Assembly: GCA_964430295.1 (NCBI GenBank)
Contig: CAYSEV010000051.1
Span: 1-9,700 of the forward strand
Origin: CAYGFH01 sp964430295
GTDB lineage: Bacteria; Patescibacteriota; Microgenomatia; UBA10105; UBA927
Length of the DNA: 9,700 bases
Reading direction: 5' to 3'
Below the pieces are notes generated by a model, which had not been told where the DNA came from, did no database searches, and worked only from the letters and a program-made list of their open reading frames with translations. The first letter of the stretch is position 1. Each line of letters opens with the position of its first letter. Both the position numbers and the translations under genes were made by a program. Positions 1 to 7,106 of the stretch are shown here, in pieces.

Positions 1-62
1 TGAACAAACTGTGTGATAAACTCAAGTATCTGACGTTCTTTATTGTAGACAACAGCTGGCAT
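1..62 (-). CDS. lexA: LexA-like SOS repressor, N-terminal fragment (5' end only)
   Basis: Reading the minus strand from the ATG at 62-60, an open frame of 20 codons runs off the left edge. It starts MPAVVYNKERQILEFITQFV, which resembles the first helix of the LexA winged helix-turn-helix DNA-binding domain (typically a short lead, then an R-Q-x-x-I-L-x-F-I pattern). Full LexA represses DNA-damage genes and cleaves itself when RecA filaments form; the DNA-reading helix and the Ser-Lys protease domain would lie outside this window. A purine-rich ribosome site (GGAAGGG) sits 5 bases before the ATG and a -35/-10 pair lies further upstream, which supports a real start. Divergence from uvrB fits an SOS regulator beside its target. 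Only 20 residues are visible, so another repressor or XRE-like protein cannot be excluded. Confidence 0.66.
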   Translation of the reverse strand, partial: MPAVVYNKERQILEFITQFV

Positions 63-67
63 GGTAT

Positions 68-74
68 CCCTTCC
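68..74 (-). promoter_or_regulatory. Ribosome binding site for the lexA-like gene
   Basis: The minus strand reads GGAAGGG, 5 bases before the ATG. It is the only clear Shine-Dalgarno-like motif before any start in the window, so it helps decide this start. Confidence 0.55.
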
Positions 75-115
75 GCATTACTAAATTTACCCGAAATAAT
101 GCTATGACTTATTGC

Positions 116-144
116 AATATCTCAAATATAAACCGAACAGTCAA
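116..144 (-). promoter_or_regulatory. Candidate sigma70-type promoter for the lexA-like gene
   Basis: On the minus strand, TTGACT (plus positions 144-139) matches the -35 consensus at 5 of 6 bases. After a 17-base spacer, GATATT (121-116) matches the -10 at 4 of 6. Transcription would start near 109, giving a leader of about 47 bases. The boxes and spacing are read directly; promoter activity is inferred. Confidence 0.5.
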
Positions 145-153
145 TTGGATCAA

Positions 154-166
154 AGTAGATAATACT
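154..166. promoter_or_regulatory. 13-bp inverted repeat AGTA-N5-TACT, candidate operator
   Basis: AGTA at 154-157 and TACT at 163-166 form a palindrome with a 5-base centre. It lies between the -35 boxes of the divergent lexA-like and uvrB promoters. The 13-bp size is comparable to some known LexA boxes, such as TTTG-N5-CAAA, but the sequence does not match a named consensus. Four-base arms arise easily by chance in A+T-rich DNA, so this is a weak call. Confidence 0.25.
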
Positions 167-169
167 CAC

Positions 170-179
170 TCAAATTTGA
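170..179. promoter_or_regulatory. 10-bp perfect palindrome TCAAATTTGA over the uvrB -35 box
   Basis: TCAAATTTGA is self-complementary over all ten bases and overlaps the proposed uvrB -35 (176-181). A repressor bound here would block uvrB transcription. Function is inferred from position only. Confidence 0.25.
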
Positions 180-204
180 TAAAAACCGAAAGAGTGTGTA
201 AGAT
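176..204 (+). promoter_or_regulatory. Candidate sigma70-type promoter for uvrB
   Basis: TTGATA at 176-181 matches the -35 consensus at 5 of 6 bases. A 17-base spacer is followed by TAAGAT at 199-204, a 4 of 6 match to the -10. The predicted start near 211 leaves a leader of only about 12 bases before the ATG at 223, which fits the missing Shine-Dalgarno motif. A competing -10 (TACTAT, 208-213) would make the message almost leaderless. Confidence 0.45.
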
Positions 205-222
205 GGGTACTATACATCACAT

Positions 223-2232
223 ATGACAGATTTGGATCAAGCATTTCAATTACAGGCAGACTTTTCTCCTACCGGTGATCAACCGGAAGCTATTGCGGCA
301 CTTGTCGACAATATACAGAAAAAACAACACGAGCAGGTTTTATTGGGCGTAACCGGTAGTGGCAAAACGTTTACGATTGCAAACGTCATCCAAAAGATTC
401 AGCGGCCTACGCTCGTTATTTCTCATAACAAGACACTGGCGGCACAACTATATCAGGAATTTCGGGATTTTTTCCCACACAATGCAGTATCATATTTCGT
501 TTCGTATTATGATTATTATCAACCTGAGGCATATATACCACACACAGATACGTTTATAGAAAAAGAAACGCAAATAAATGATGAAATAGATAAATTACGT
601 CTTGCCGCTACGACAAATATCCTGACCCGCAAGGATACAATTGTTGTCGCATCTGTTTCTTGTATTTATAACATTGGATCACCCAAAGAATACGGCAATT
701 TTGTATTGGAACTTATGCAGGGGATGATTATTTCCCGAGAAAGCATCTTTGCACGTCTTATCCAACTACAGTACGAACGCAATGATTTTGGATTTCATAG
801 AAGTACATTTCGCGTTCGTGGAGATAGTATAGATATTTTCCCTGCATATAAAGATACATCAATCCGCATAGTCATGGAACAAAACGTTCTTAAAGAACTC
901 GTTGAAATAGACCCACTTACAGGAAAAACAATACAGGAACTTCGAGCTACGGTTATTTATCCGGCTAAACACTTTATGACCGATCCAAAGAGTCATACGG
1001 AGGTATTTAAGCAAATAGAAAAAGATCGTGATGACCAGGTTAAAAAATTCAAAAAACAGAACAAGCTTATTGAAGCGCAGCGGATAGAACAGCGCGTTAC
1101 ATATGATCTTGAAATGATACAGGAAATGGGTTATGTCAACGGAATAGAAAATTATTCACGGTATTTTGATGGTAGAAACCCCGGTGATCCTCCATTTACA
1201 CTTATGGATTACTTCAAAAGTGCAGCGGGAGATGATTGGCTTATGGTTATAGATGAATCTCATATGACAGTTCCCCAGATTCGCGGTATGTATAATGGAG
1301 ACAGAAGCCGTAAACAAACGTTGATTGATTACGGATTTAGACTCCCAAGCGCACTCGATAACCGCCCTATGCGCAGTGAGGAATTCCAGCGGGTTCAGCC
1401 ACAAACTATTTATGTATCAGCTACACCTGCGGATTATGAGCTTACCCGAGGTTCCATTGTAGAACAACTTGTTCGGCCGACAGGGTTGGTAGATCCGACA
1501 GTTGATGTTCGCCCAATAAAGGGGCAAATAGAAGATTTGCATAAAGAAATAGATATCAGAGTAGAAAAACATGAACGTGTTCTTGTGACTACCCTTACAA
1601 AACAAATGGCTGAAGACCTTACTGACTATTTGCAGTCACATGGAGTAAAAGTACAGTATTTGCACTCTGATGTTGAAACACTGGAGCGGACTGAGCGTTT
1701 ATCAGACCTCCGTAAGGGTATGTATGATGTAGTAATCGGAGTAAATCTCCTCCGTGAAGGACTTGATTTACCGGAAGTATCGCTTGTTGCCATTCTTGAT
1801 GCTGACAAAGAAGGATTTTTGCGGAGCAAAACAAGCATGATTCAAACGATGGGACGGGCAGCCCGCCATCAGGCAGGAACTGTTATCCTTTATGCAGATA
1901 AAATGACCGACTCTATGAAATATTCTATAGACGAGGTGAAAAGGCGACGTGAATTCCAAATTGCGTATAATGTAAAGCACGGTATAACTCCGAAAAGTAT
2001 TCAAAAACCTATTCGTGACAGACTAATAGAAAAAGATCCGGGTGATGACGCCCCCAAAGAGCAGATTCAGGATCTGTTAGGAATCGATCAGGATCACGTG
2101 GATGGTATGACTCCATCGGATAAAAAGAAATTTATAGATACACTTACCCGTGAAATGAAAACGGCAGGCAGGGATTTGGATTTTGAACTCGCAGCACGGA
2201 TTCGGGATTATATAGCAAAAATTAAAGGGTAA
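223..2232 (+). CDS. uvrB: Excinuclease ABC subunit UvrB
   Basis: UvrB is the damage-verifying helicase-like ATPase of nucleotide excision repair. UvrA loads it on DNA, it pushes a beta-hairpin between the strands, and it recruits UvrC. At 669 residues it has normal family length. Visible in order: Walker A GVTGSGKT (42-49), the aromatic beta-hairpin around YYDYYQPEAY (95-104), the Walker B DESH (344-347), the VSATPADYE motif (398-406), helicase motifs V and VI (GVNLLREGLDLPEVS at 506-520, QTMGRAAR at 541-548), and a C-terminal UVR segment (about 632-667) that pairs with the matching segment of UvrC. No key residue is missing. The ATG gives the expected N-terminus shortly before the F-x-P-x-G-D-Q-P motif; no Shine-Dalgarno is present. 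It heads the repair cluster and diverges from the lexA-like gene, so SOS control is likely but inferred. Confidence 0.98.
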   Translation: MTDLDQAFQLQADFSPTGDQPEAIAALVDNIQKKQHEQVLLGVTGSGKTFTIANVIQKIQRPTLVISHNKTLAAQLYQEFRDFFPHNAVSYFVSYYDYYQPEAYIPHTDTFIEKETQINDEIDKLRLAATTNILTRKDTIVVASVSCIYNIGSPKEYGNFVLELMQGMIISRESIFARLIQLQYERNDFGFHRSTFRVRGDSIDIFPAYKDTSIRIVMEQNVLKELVEIDPLTGKTIQELRATVIYPAKHFMTDPKSHTEVFKQIEKDRDDQVKKFKKQNKLIEAQRIEQRVTYDLEMIQEMGYVNGIENYSRYFDGRNPGDPPFTLMDYFKSAAGDDWLMVIDESHMTVPQIRGMYNGDRSRKQTLIDYGFRLPSALDNRPMRSEEFQRVQPQTIYVSATPADYELTRGSIVEQLVRPTGLVDPTVDVRPIKGQIEDLHKEIDIRVEKHERVLVTTLTKQMAEDLTDYLQSHGVKVQYLHSDVETLERTERLSDLRKGMYDVVIGVNLLREGLDLPEVSLVAILDADKEGFLRSKTSMIQTMGRAARHQAGTVILYADKMTDSMKYSIDEVKRRREFQIAYNVKHGITPKSIQKPIRDRLIEKDPGDDAPKEQIQDLLGIDQDHVDGMTPSDKKKFIDTLTREMKTAGRDLDFELAARIRDYIAKIKG

Positions 2233-2242
2233 AGAGCATACA

Positions 2243-2251
2243 TGGTATAAT
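2243..2251 (+). promoter_or_regulatory. Extended -10 element TGGTATAAT before uvrA
   Basis: A perfect TATAAT (2246-2251) is preceded by TG one base upstream, a textbook extended -10. No good -35 is found at 17 bases (TAAAGG at 2223-2228 matches poorly), which extended -10 promoters can tolerate. Transcription would begin near 2258, at the foot of the hairpin described next. Confidence 0.45.
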
Positions 2252-2258
2252 ATTGATG

Positions 2259-2285
2259 GCCCCGGGACCATCCGAGGGCGTTTTT
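2259..2285 (+). terminator. Terminator-like hairpin in the uvrB-uvrA gap
   Basis: GCCCCGG (2259-2265) pairs with CCG-A-GGGC (2272-2279) as seven base pairs, six of them or more G-C, with one bulged A at 2275 and a GACCAT loop. G and five T's follow (2280-2285). This looks like an intrinsic terminator. It lies downstream of a strong -10, so it could instead be a leader attenuator or a 5'-end hairpin of the uvrA message. A second, competing palindrome (GATGG-C-CCCGGG-A-CCATC, 2255-2272) covers the same bases. Confidence 0.5.
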
Positions 2286-2296
2286 CATGTTTACAT

Positions 2297-5251
2297 ATGG
2301 AAACATTAAGTATTAAAGGAGCGAGACAACACAATTTAAAAAATATTTCGGTAGAGCTGCCGAAAAATAAGCTTGTGGTTTTTACCGGCGTTTCCGGTTC
2401 GGGTAAATCATCTCTTGCGTTTGACACGATTTATGCAGAAGGGCAGCGACGATATGTTGAATCCCTTTCTTCCTACGCCAGACAATTTTTAGGTATTATG
2501 GACAAGCCCGATGTGGATAGTATAGAAGGGTTATCTCCCTCAATATCTATAGATCAAAAATCTACGTCTCATAATCCTCGTTCCACAGTTGGCACTGTGA
2601 CTGAAATTTATGACTATCTGAGACTTCTTTTTGCACGTATTGGTCATCCACATTGTTCTATTTGTGGGCGGGAAGTAAGTCGCATGTCTCCACAGCAAAT
2701 TGTGGATCAATTGTTACAGCTCGCTAAATCAGAACTGGAAGCTGGCAAAAAACAGGTACGTATGCTTATCCTATCTCCGGTTGTCCGCGACAGAAAGGGT
2801 GAATTTGTACATTTATTCGATAATATCAGAGCAAAGGGATATAGACAGGTACGAGTTGACGGATATTTTTTCGGAATTAACGAAGATATTGCCCTCATAA
2901 AAACAAATAAACATTCAATAGATGCTGTCATAGATAGATTTACTATAGAGTCATCACAACTGAAGAAAAAAGCGGAAAAGGAAGATACAAACGATCCATA
3001 TACCCAACTTCGTTCCCGTATTGCAGACAGCGTTGAACAAGCACTTACTCTCTCAGATGGACTTGTAAAAACCGCCGTAGTGAATGATGCAGGGTTTGTA
3101 TTTCCTGAAAAACCTAAAGAACTATCTGAGCATGTCTATTCGGAAAAATTTGCCTGTCCGGTATGCAACATATCCCTTCCTGAAATTGAGCCGAGATCAT
3201 TCTCCTTTAACTCCCCTCATGGTGCCTGTGAGGAATGTAGTGGAATCGGTACAGTACTGACAGTTGATCCAGATTTGATTATCTCCCCTGAACTTTCGAT
3301 GACAGAAGGCGGCATATTGCCGTTTGCCAGAACATTTATGCATGATACATGGTATTCACGGGTAGTTATGAAAGTCGCTGAAGATCACGGTATAAATCCG
3401 AGGGCTGCCTTAAAACATATGTCAGATATTCAAAAAAAGGTCATGCTGTATGGGACGGGAGACAAACAGTATCGAGTCGAAGGAACGAATAGATTTGGTG
3501 CCAAAACTACTATAGAAGAGCAATTTATCGGCATTATTCCTGAATTAAAGAAGCGCATGTCTGAGACCGAATCAGAATTTGTACGAACAGAAATTGAAAA
3601 ATATATGCGAAGGGAAACTTGTCCATCATGTAACGGCAAGCGCTTAAAAAAAGAGACTCTTACCGTAACAATCGATAAATTTTCTATTGCAGATGTTACT
3701 GACCTTTCCATTACAGACGCAACATCGTGGATAAAAAGTCTGGCTGTTGGGGATAGAGCGCTCAGTAATTATCAGGAACAACAGGTGGCAAAGCCAATTA
3801 TTAAAGAAATAACAGCCCGCCTTACATTTTTGGAACGGGTTGGACTTGAATACTTGTCATTAGGCAGAAGTGCGGCAACATTAGCAGGTGGAGAAGCACA
3901 GCGGATACGACTTGCCTCACAAATCGGCTCCGGACTATCCGGGGTGTTATATGTATTGGATGAACCTTCTATTGGTCTTCATCCACGGGATAATACAAAA
4001 CTTATTACGACGCTCAAAGCGCTTCGTGATCTTGGTAATTCCGTCATTGTCGTAGAACATGATAAAGAAATGATGGAGGAAGCTGATTATCTTGTGGATT
4101 TTGGTCCTGGCGCAGGAGAGCACGGCGGGCATATTATTGCAAAAGGAACACTTGCTGAGGTTCTTTCAAATAAAAAATCAGTGACTGCCCCTTACCTTAC
4201 GGAAGTAAAGAAAATTAACCGACCATCACAATCAGTGAAACAAACTGATGATAAAGGTGTTGTTGTGCTTCGGGGAGCTAGGGAAAATAATCTTAAAAAT
4301 ATCGATGTATCATTCCCACTCGGTAAATTTATTTGCGTAACCGGTGTCTCCGGTTCAGGTAAGTCCACACTGATCGTCGAAACCTTTTATCGTGCGTTAG
4401 CTCAAAAGGTAAATCCGATGGTAAAGGAAAAACCCGGGGAGCATACGTCCATAGACCACGCGGAAAAAGTAGATAAAACTATTCTTATTGATCAGTCACC
4501 TATTGGGAGGACTCCACGAAGCAATCCTGCGACATATACCGGCATTTTCTCTCAGATTCGTGATTTATTTGCCCTTACGTCAGAAGCACGCACCAGAGGA
4601 TATAAATCCGGTCGGTTCTCATTTAACGTAAAAGGTGGAAGGTGTGAAGCCTGTGAAGGAGAAGGACAGCGAAAAATTGAGATGCAATTTCTCTCAGACG
4701 TGTATGTAACATGTGAAGTATGTCATGGCTCCCGATATAACGCTGAAACTTTGGAAGTTATGTATAGGGACAAGAATATTGCTCAAGTATTGGATATGAC
4801 CATTGAGGAAGCCTGTTCATTTTTTAGTCATCATCCCATGCTCTCTGAGAAATTAGCGGTTATAAAAGAAGTAGGACTTGCATATATGCATTTGGGACAG
4901 CCGGCTACTACACTTTCCGGCGGAGAAGCACAACGTGTAAAATTGGCTACTGAACTGCACCGTCGGCAAACTGGTCATACAATGTATATTTTAGATGAAC
5001 CCACAACTGGTCTCCATTTTGCCGATCTGGAAAAATTGTTACATGTTCTTCATAAACTGACCGTTCTTGGAAACTCTGTCGTCGTTATAGAACATAATTT
5101 GGACATTATAAAAAATGCAGATTGGATTATCGATATGGGTCCGGAGGGGGGAGACGGAGGAGGTAAAGTGATTGCTACGGGTACTCCAAGGGATATTGCA
5201 CAAAATGCGCATTCAGTTACAGGACAATTCTTAAAAAAAATATTAAAATAA
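2297..5251 (+). CDS. uvrA: Excinuclease ABC subunit UvrA
   Basis: UvrA is the dimeric ABC-type ATPase that scans DNA for lesions and delivers UvrB. The 984 residues hold two ATPase modules. Module I: Walker A GVSGSGKS (31-38), a zinc site C287/C290/C311/C314, a further C442-x2-C445 pair, the signature LAGGEAQR (529-536) and Walker B with VLDEPSIGL (553-561). Module II: Walker A GVSGSGKS (683-690), zinc finger C783-x2-C786-x19-C806-x2-C809, signature LSGGEAQR (873-880) and ILDEPTTGL (898-906). An extra CxxC (C120, C123) lies in the N-terminal part. The first signature has Ala where Ser is usual. It is slightly longer than E. coli UvrA (940). The start is the ATG giving the conserved KGARQHNLKNI opening; there is no Shine-Dalgarno motif. 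It follows uvrB by 64 bases that hold a -10 box and a hairpin. Confidence 0.98.
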   Translation: METLSIKGARQHNLKNISVELPKNKLVVFTGVSGSGKSSLAFDTIYAEGQRRYVESLSSYARQFLGIMDKPDVDSIEGLSPSISIDQKSTSHNPRSTVGTVTEIYDYLRLLFARIGHPHCSICGREVSRMSPQQIVDQLLQLAKSELEAGKKQVRMLILSPVVRDRKGEFVHLFDNIRAKGYRQVRVDGYFFGINEDIALIKTNKHSIDAVIDRFTIESSQLKKKAEKEDTNDPYTQLRSRIADSVEQALTLSDGLVKTAVVNDAGFVFPEKPKELSEHVYSEKFACPVCNISLPEIEPRSFSFNSPHGACEECSGIGTVLTVDPDLIISPELSMTEGGILPFARTFMHDTWYSRVVMKVAEDHGINPRAALKHMSDIQKKVMLYGTGDKQYRVEGTNRFGAKTTIEEQFIGIIPELKKRMSETESEFVRTEIEKYMRRETCPSCNGKRLKKETLTVTIDKFSIADVTDLSITDATSWIKSLAVGDRALSNYQEQQVAKPIIKEITARLTFLERVGLEYLSLGRSAATLAGGEAQRIRLASQIGSGLSGVLYVLDEPSIGLHPRDNTKLITTLKALRDLGNSVIVVEHDKEMMEEADYLVDFGPGAGEHGGHIIAKGTLAEVLSNKKSVTAPYLTEVKKINRPSQSVKQTDDKGVVVLRGARENNLKNIDVSFPLGKFICVTGVSGSGKSTLIVETFYRALAQKVNPMVKEKPGEHTSIDHAEKVDKTILIDQSPIGRTPRSNPATYTGIFSQIRDLFALTSEARTRGYKSGRFSFNVKGGRCEACEGEGQRKIEMQFLSDVYVTCEVCHGSRYNAETLEVMYRDKNIAQVLDMTIEEACSFFSHHPMLSEKLAVIKEVGLAYMHLGQPATTLSGGEAQRVKLATELHRRQTGHTMYILDEPTTGLHFADLEKLLHVLHKLTVLGNSVVVIEHNLDIIKNADWIIDMGPEGGDGGGKVIATGTPRDIAQNAHSVTGQFLKKILK

Positions 5252-5262
5252 ACCGATAAGGC

Positions 5263-5288
5263 ATCTATCATATGTTTGGGTAGATACT
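5263..5288 (+). promoter_or_regulatory. Weak inverted repeat and possible -10 before the transglutaminase-like gene
   Basis: ATCTATC (5263-5269) can pair with GGTAGAT (5279-5285), with one G-T wobble and a 9-base loop. No T-run follows, so it is not a terminator. GATACT (5283-5288) could serve as a -10 placing transcription start at or next to the ATG at 5295. No -35 is seen. Both readings are weak; the gene may simply be read through from uvrA. Confidence 0.2.
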
Positions 5289-5294
5289 GTATTT

Positions 5295-7106
5295 ATGAAA
5301 TGCTCCTTACGTCTATATTTGCAACTGTGTATTAGTTTTTTGGCTTACTTCGTTTTTATACCAACTCCAATATTTGCCACTGGTGAATTTCGTGAAGATT
5401 ATGATGTGCAATATGCCGTTGCGCCGAGTGGTATTACCATTGTGACGCAAAATGTCTCGTTGACCAATAAAATGACAAATTTATATCCTCAAAAGTATTC
5501 GATCATTATAGATTCCGTACATATTAAAAACGTTATAGCCTATGATAATGGCGGTATAATAAGGCCCCAAATTTCTCAGCGTGATGGCAAAACTGAAATT
5601 CTCTTACAGTTCAATGAAAAAGTTGCCGGATTAGGCAAGACACTGCGTTTTTCACTTCGCTATGAAAATACAGATATTGCACAAAAAAATGGAAATATAT
5701 GGGAACTAAACATCCCAGGTGTTGCTGCAGATCCCGATTTAGCGGATTATTCTGTGAGTCTATCAGTCCCCCCGACATTTGGTCAGAATGCCTATATGTC
5801 TCCATCTCCGGGAAATGGAAACAAGTGGACAAAAGAACAGATGGTAAACGGTGGAATTAGCGCGGCGTATGGTCAACTGCAACAATTTGATGTTAAACTC
5901 TCCTATTTTTTGGATAATCCCACAGTGACAAGTAAGCGTATGGAAATTGCACTGCCTCCTGACACTGCGTTTCAAAAAGTAGCAGTACAATCACTTGAAC
6001 CTAAACCGAACAATGTAGTTACAGATACAGATGGAAATTGGCTTGCACAGTACACATTATCTCCTTCGCAAAAAATTACCGTTTCCGCTATTCTTGGGAT
6101 TTCGCTTACTTTGCAGCCACAGACGTCATTTGAAAAGAAGGATATTGATAGTGCCGTATATACTGCACCACAAAAATATTGGGAAACAACAGATCCTAAA
6201 ATCCAGGAGTTAGCTGCCACATACAAAACACCACGAGATATATATGACTATGTCGTTAGAACCTTATCATATGATTATTCTCGCGTATCACAATCTCCAA
6301 TCCGCAAAGGAGCTGTGCAGAGTCTGACTAATCCTACGACCGCTATCTGCATGGAGTTTACAGATCTGTTTATCGCAATTGCCCGTGCGGCAGGCATACC
6401 CGCCAGGGAGGCTGTTGGATATGCATATACTACAAATGCAAAACTTCGACCTCTGTCGTTATCCACAGATATTCTTCATGCATGGCCTGAATATTATGAT
6501 GTAAATACACATGTGTGGACACCTGTTGATCCTACATGGGCCGACACAACTGGTGGAGTAAATTATTTTGATAAATTAGATTTTAATCATATTGTTTTTT
6601 CATATTATGGAGCGTCAAGTGATTATCCGTATCCCGCTGGCTTTTACAAAAAATCCGGTAGCATCACAAAAGATATTCTTGTTCAATTCTCCGATAAAAA
6701 GCCAGAAGATGTAACCGGAAAGGTAGGAATATCATATGTGTTTCCAAAAACTGTGACATCAGGGTTTACTGCATCAGGATCAGTTGTAATCAAAAATATT
6801 TCTCCGGTTGCAATGAAACGTACTACAGCAACAATTCAATCCGCACCCGTTGATGCAGCTATCACGACCGATATTCCGGATTTGCCTCCGTACGCAACGT
6901 ATAGTGTACCGGTATCTTTTCATCTTCCCAATTCATTTGCAAAATCTTATGGCATGATTGTTACAACAGTGGCAGAGGAATCACTTCGCTATGATTTTAT
7001 GATAACGCCATTTATCTATTCATTTAGCGTTCCAATCATTGCTTTGTCTCTCATTATTGGTATTCTTATTATCGCAACGGTGCGAAGTCGTATATGGAGA
7101 AAGTAA
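5295..7106 (+). CDS. Secreted/membrane-anchored transglutaminase-like protein
   Basis: The 603-residue protein has a signal-like N-terminus (basic start, hydrophobic stretch about 7-28, possible cleavage near IFA-TG at 27-30), a long beta-rich extracytoplasmic region, and one C-terminal membrane helix (about 573-595) followed by a basic tail (RSRIWRK). Residues about 310-420 form a transglutaminase-like core with a complete triad: Cys352 in AICMEF, His395 in ILHAWPEYY and Asp412 in TPVDPTW. This fold includes cross-linking enzymes and proteases, and many bacterial members act in the envelope. The substrate is not known from sequence. The regions at 30-280 and 465-570 look like beta-sandwich domains. 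It starts 43 bases after uvrA and its end overlaps the uvrC start by 13 bases, so it is probably co-transcribed with repair genes although predicted to lie outside the cytoplasm. Family assignment is strong; function is unknown. Confidence 0.85.
   Translation: MKCSLRLYLQLCISFLAYFVFIPTPIFATGEFREDYDVQYAVAPSGITIVTQNVSLTNKMTNLYPQKYSIIIDSVHIKNVIAYDNGGIIRPQISQRDGKTEILLQFNEKVAGLGKTLRFSLRYENTDIAQKNGNIWELNIPGVAADPDLADYSVSLSVPPTFGQNAYMSPSPGNGNKWTKEQMVNGGISAAYGQLQQFDVKLSYFLDNPTVTSKRMEIALPPDTAFQKVAVQSLEPKPNNVVTDTDGNWLAQYTLSPSQKITVSAILGISLTLQPQTSFEKKDIDSAVYTAPQKYWETTDPKIQELAATYKTPRDIYDYVVRTLSYDYSRVSQSPIRKGAVQSLTNPTTAICMEFTDLFIAIARAAGIPAREAVGYAYTTNAKLRPLSLSTDILHAWPEYYDVNTHVWTPVDPTWADTTGGVNYFDKLDFNHIVFSYYGASSDYPYPAGFYKKSGSITKDILVQFSDKKPEDVTGKVGISYVFPKTVTSGFTASGSVVIKNISPVAMKRTTATIQSAPVDAAITTDIPDLPPYATYSVPVSFHLPNSFAKSYGMIVTTVAEESLRYDFMITPFIYSFSVPIIALSLIIGILIIATVRSRIWRK

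Noticed and set aside
133..148. Bacillus-type SOS box starting with CGAAC at 134
   Set aside because: Only the left half-site is present; the expected GTTCG-like right half is replaced by AATTGG, and the overall palindrome has most pairs mismatched.
2077..2427. 116-codon minus-strand open frame across the uvrB-uvrA junction
   Set aside because: It lies opposite two certain genes and the hairpin, shows no family resemblance, and is explained by the shadow of the coding strand. The same applies to the other minus-strand frames inside uvrA, uvrB and the transglutaminase-like gene.
5231..5262. Terminator after uvrA in the A-rich stretch
   Set aside because: There is a run of A's on the plus strand but no stem followed by T's, so no plus-strand terminator can be supported; read-through into the next gene is likely.
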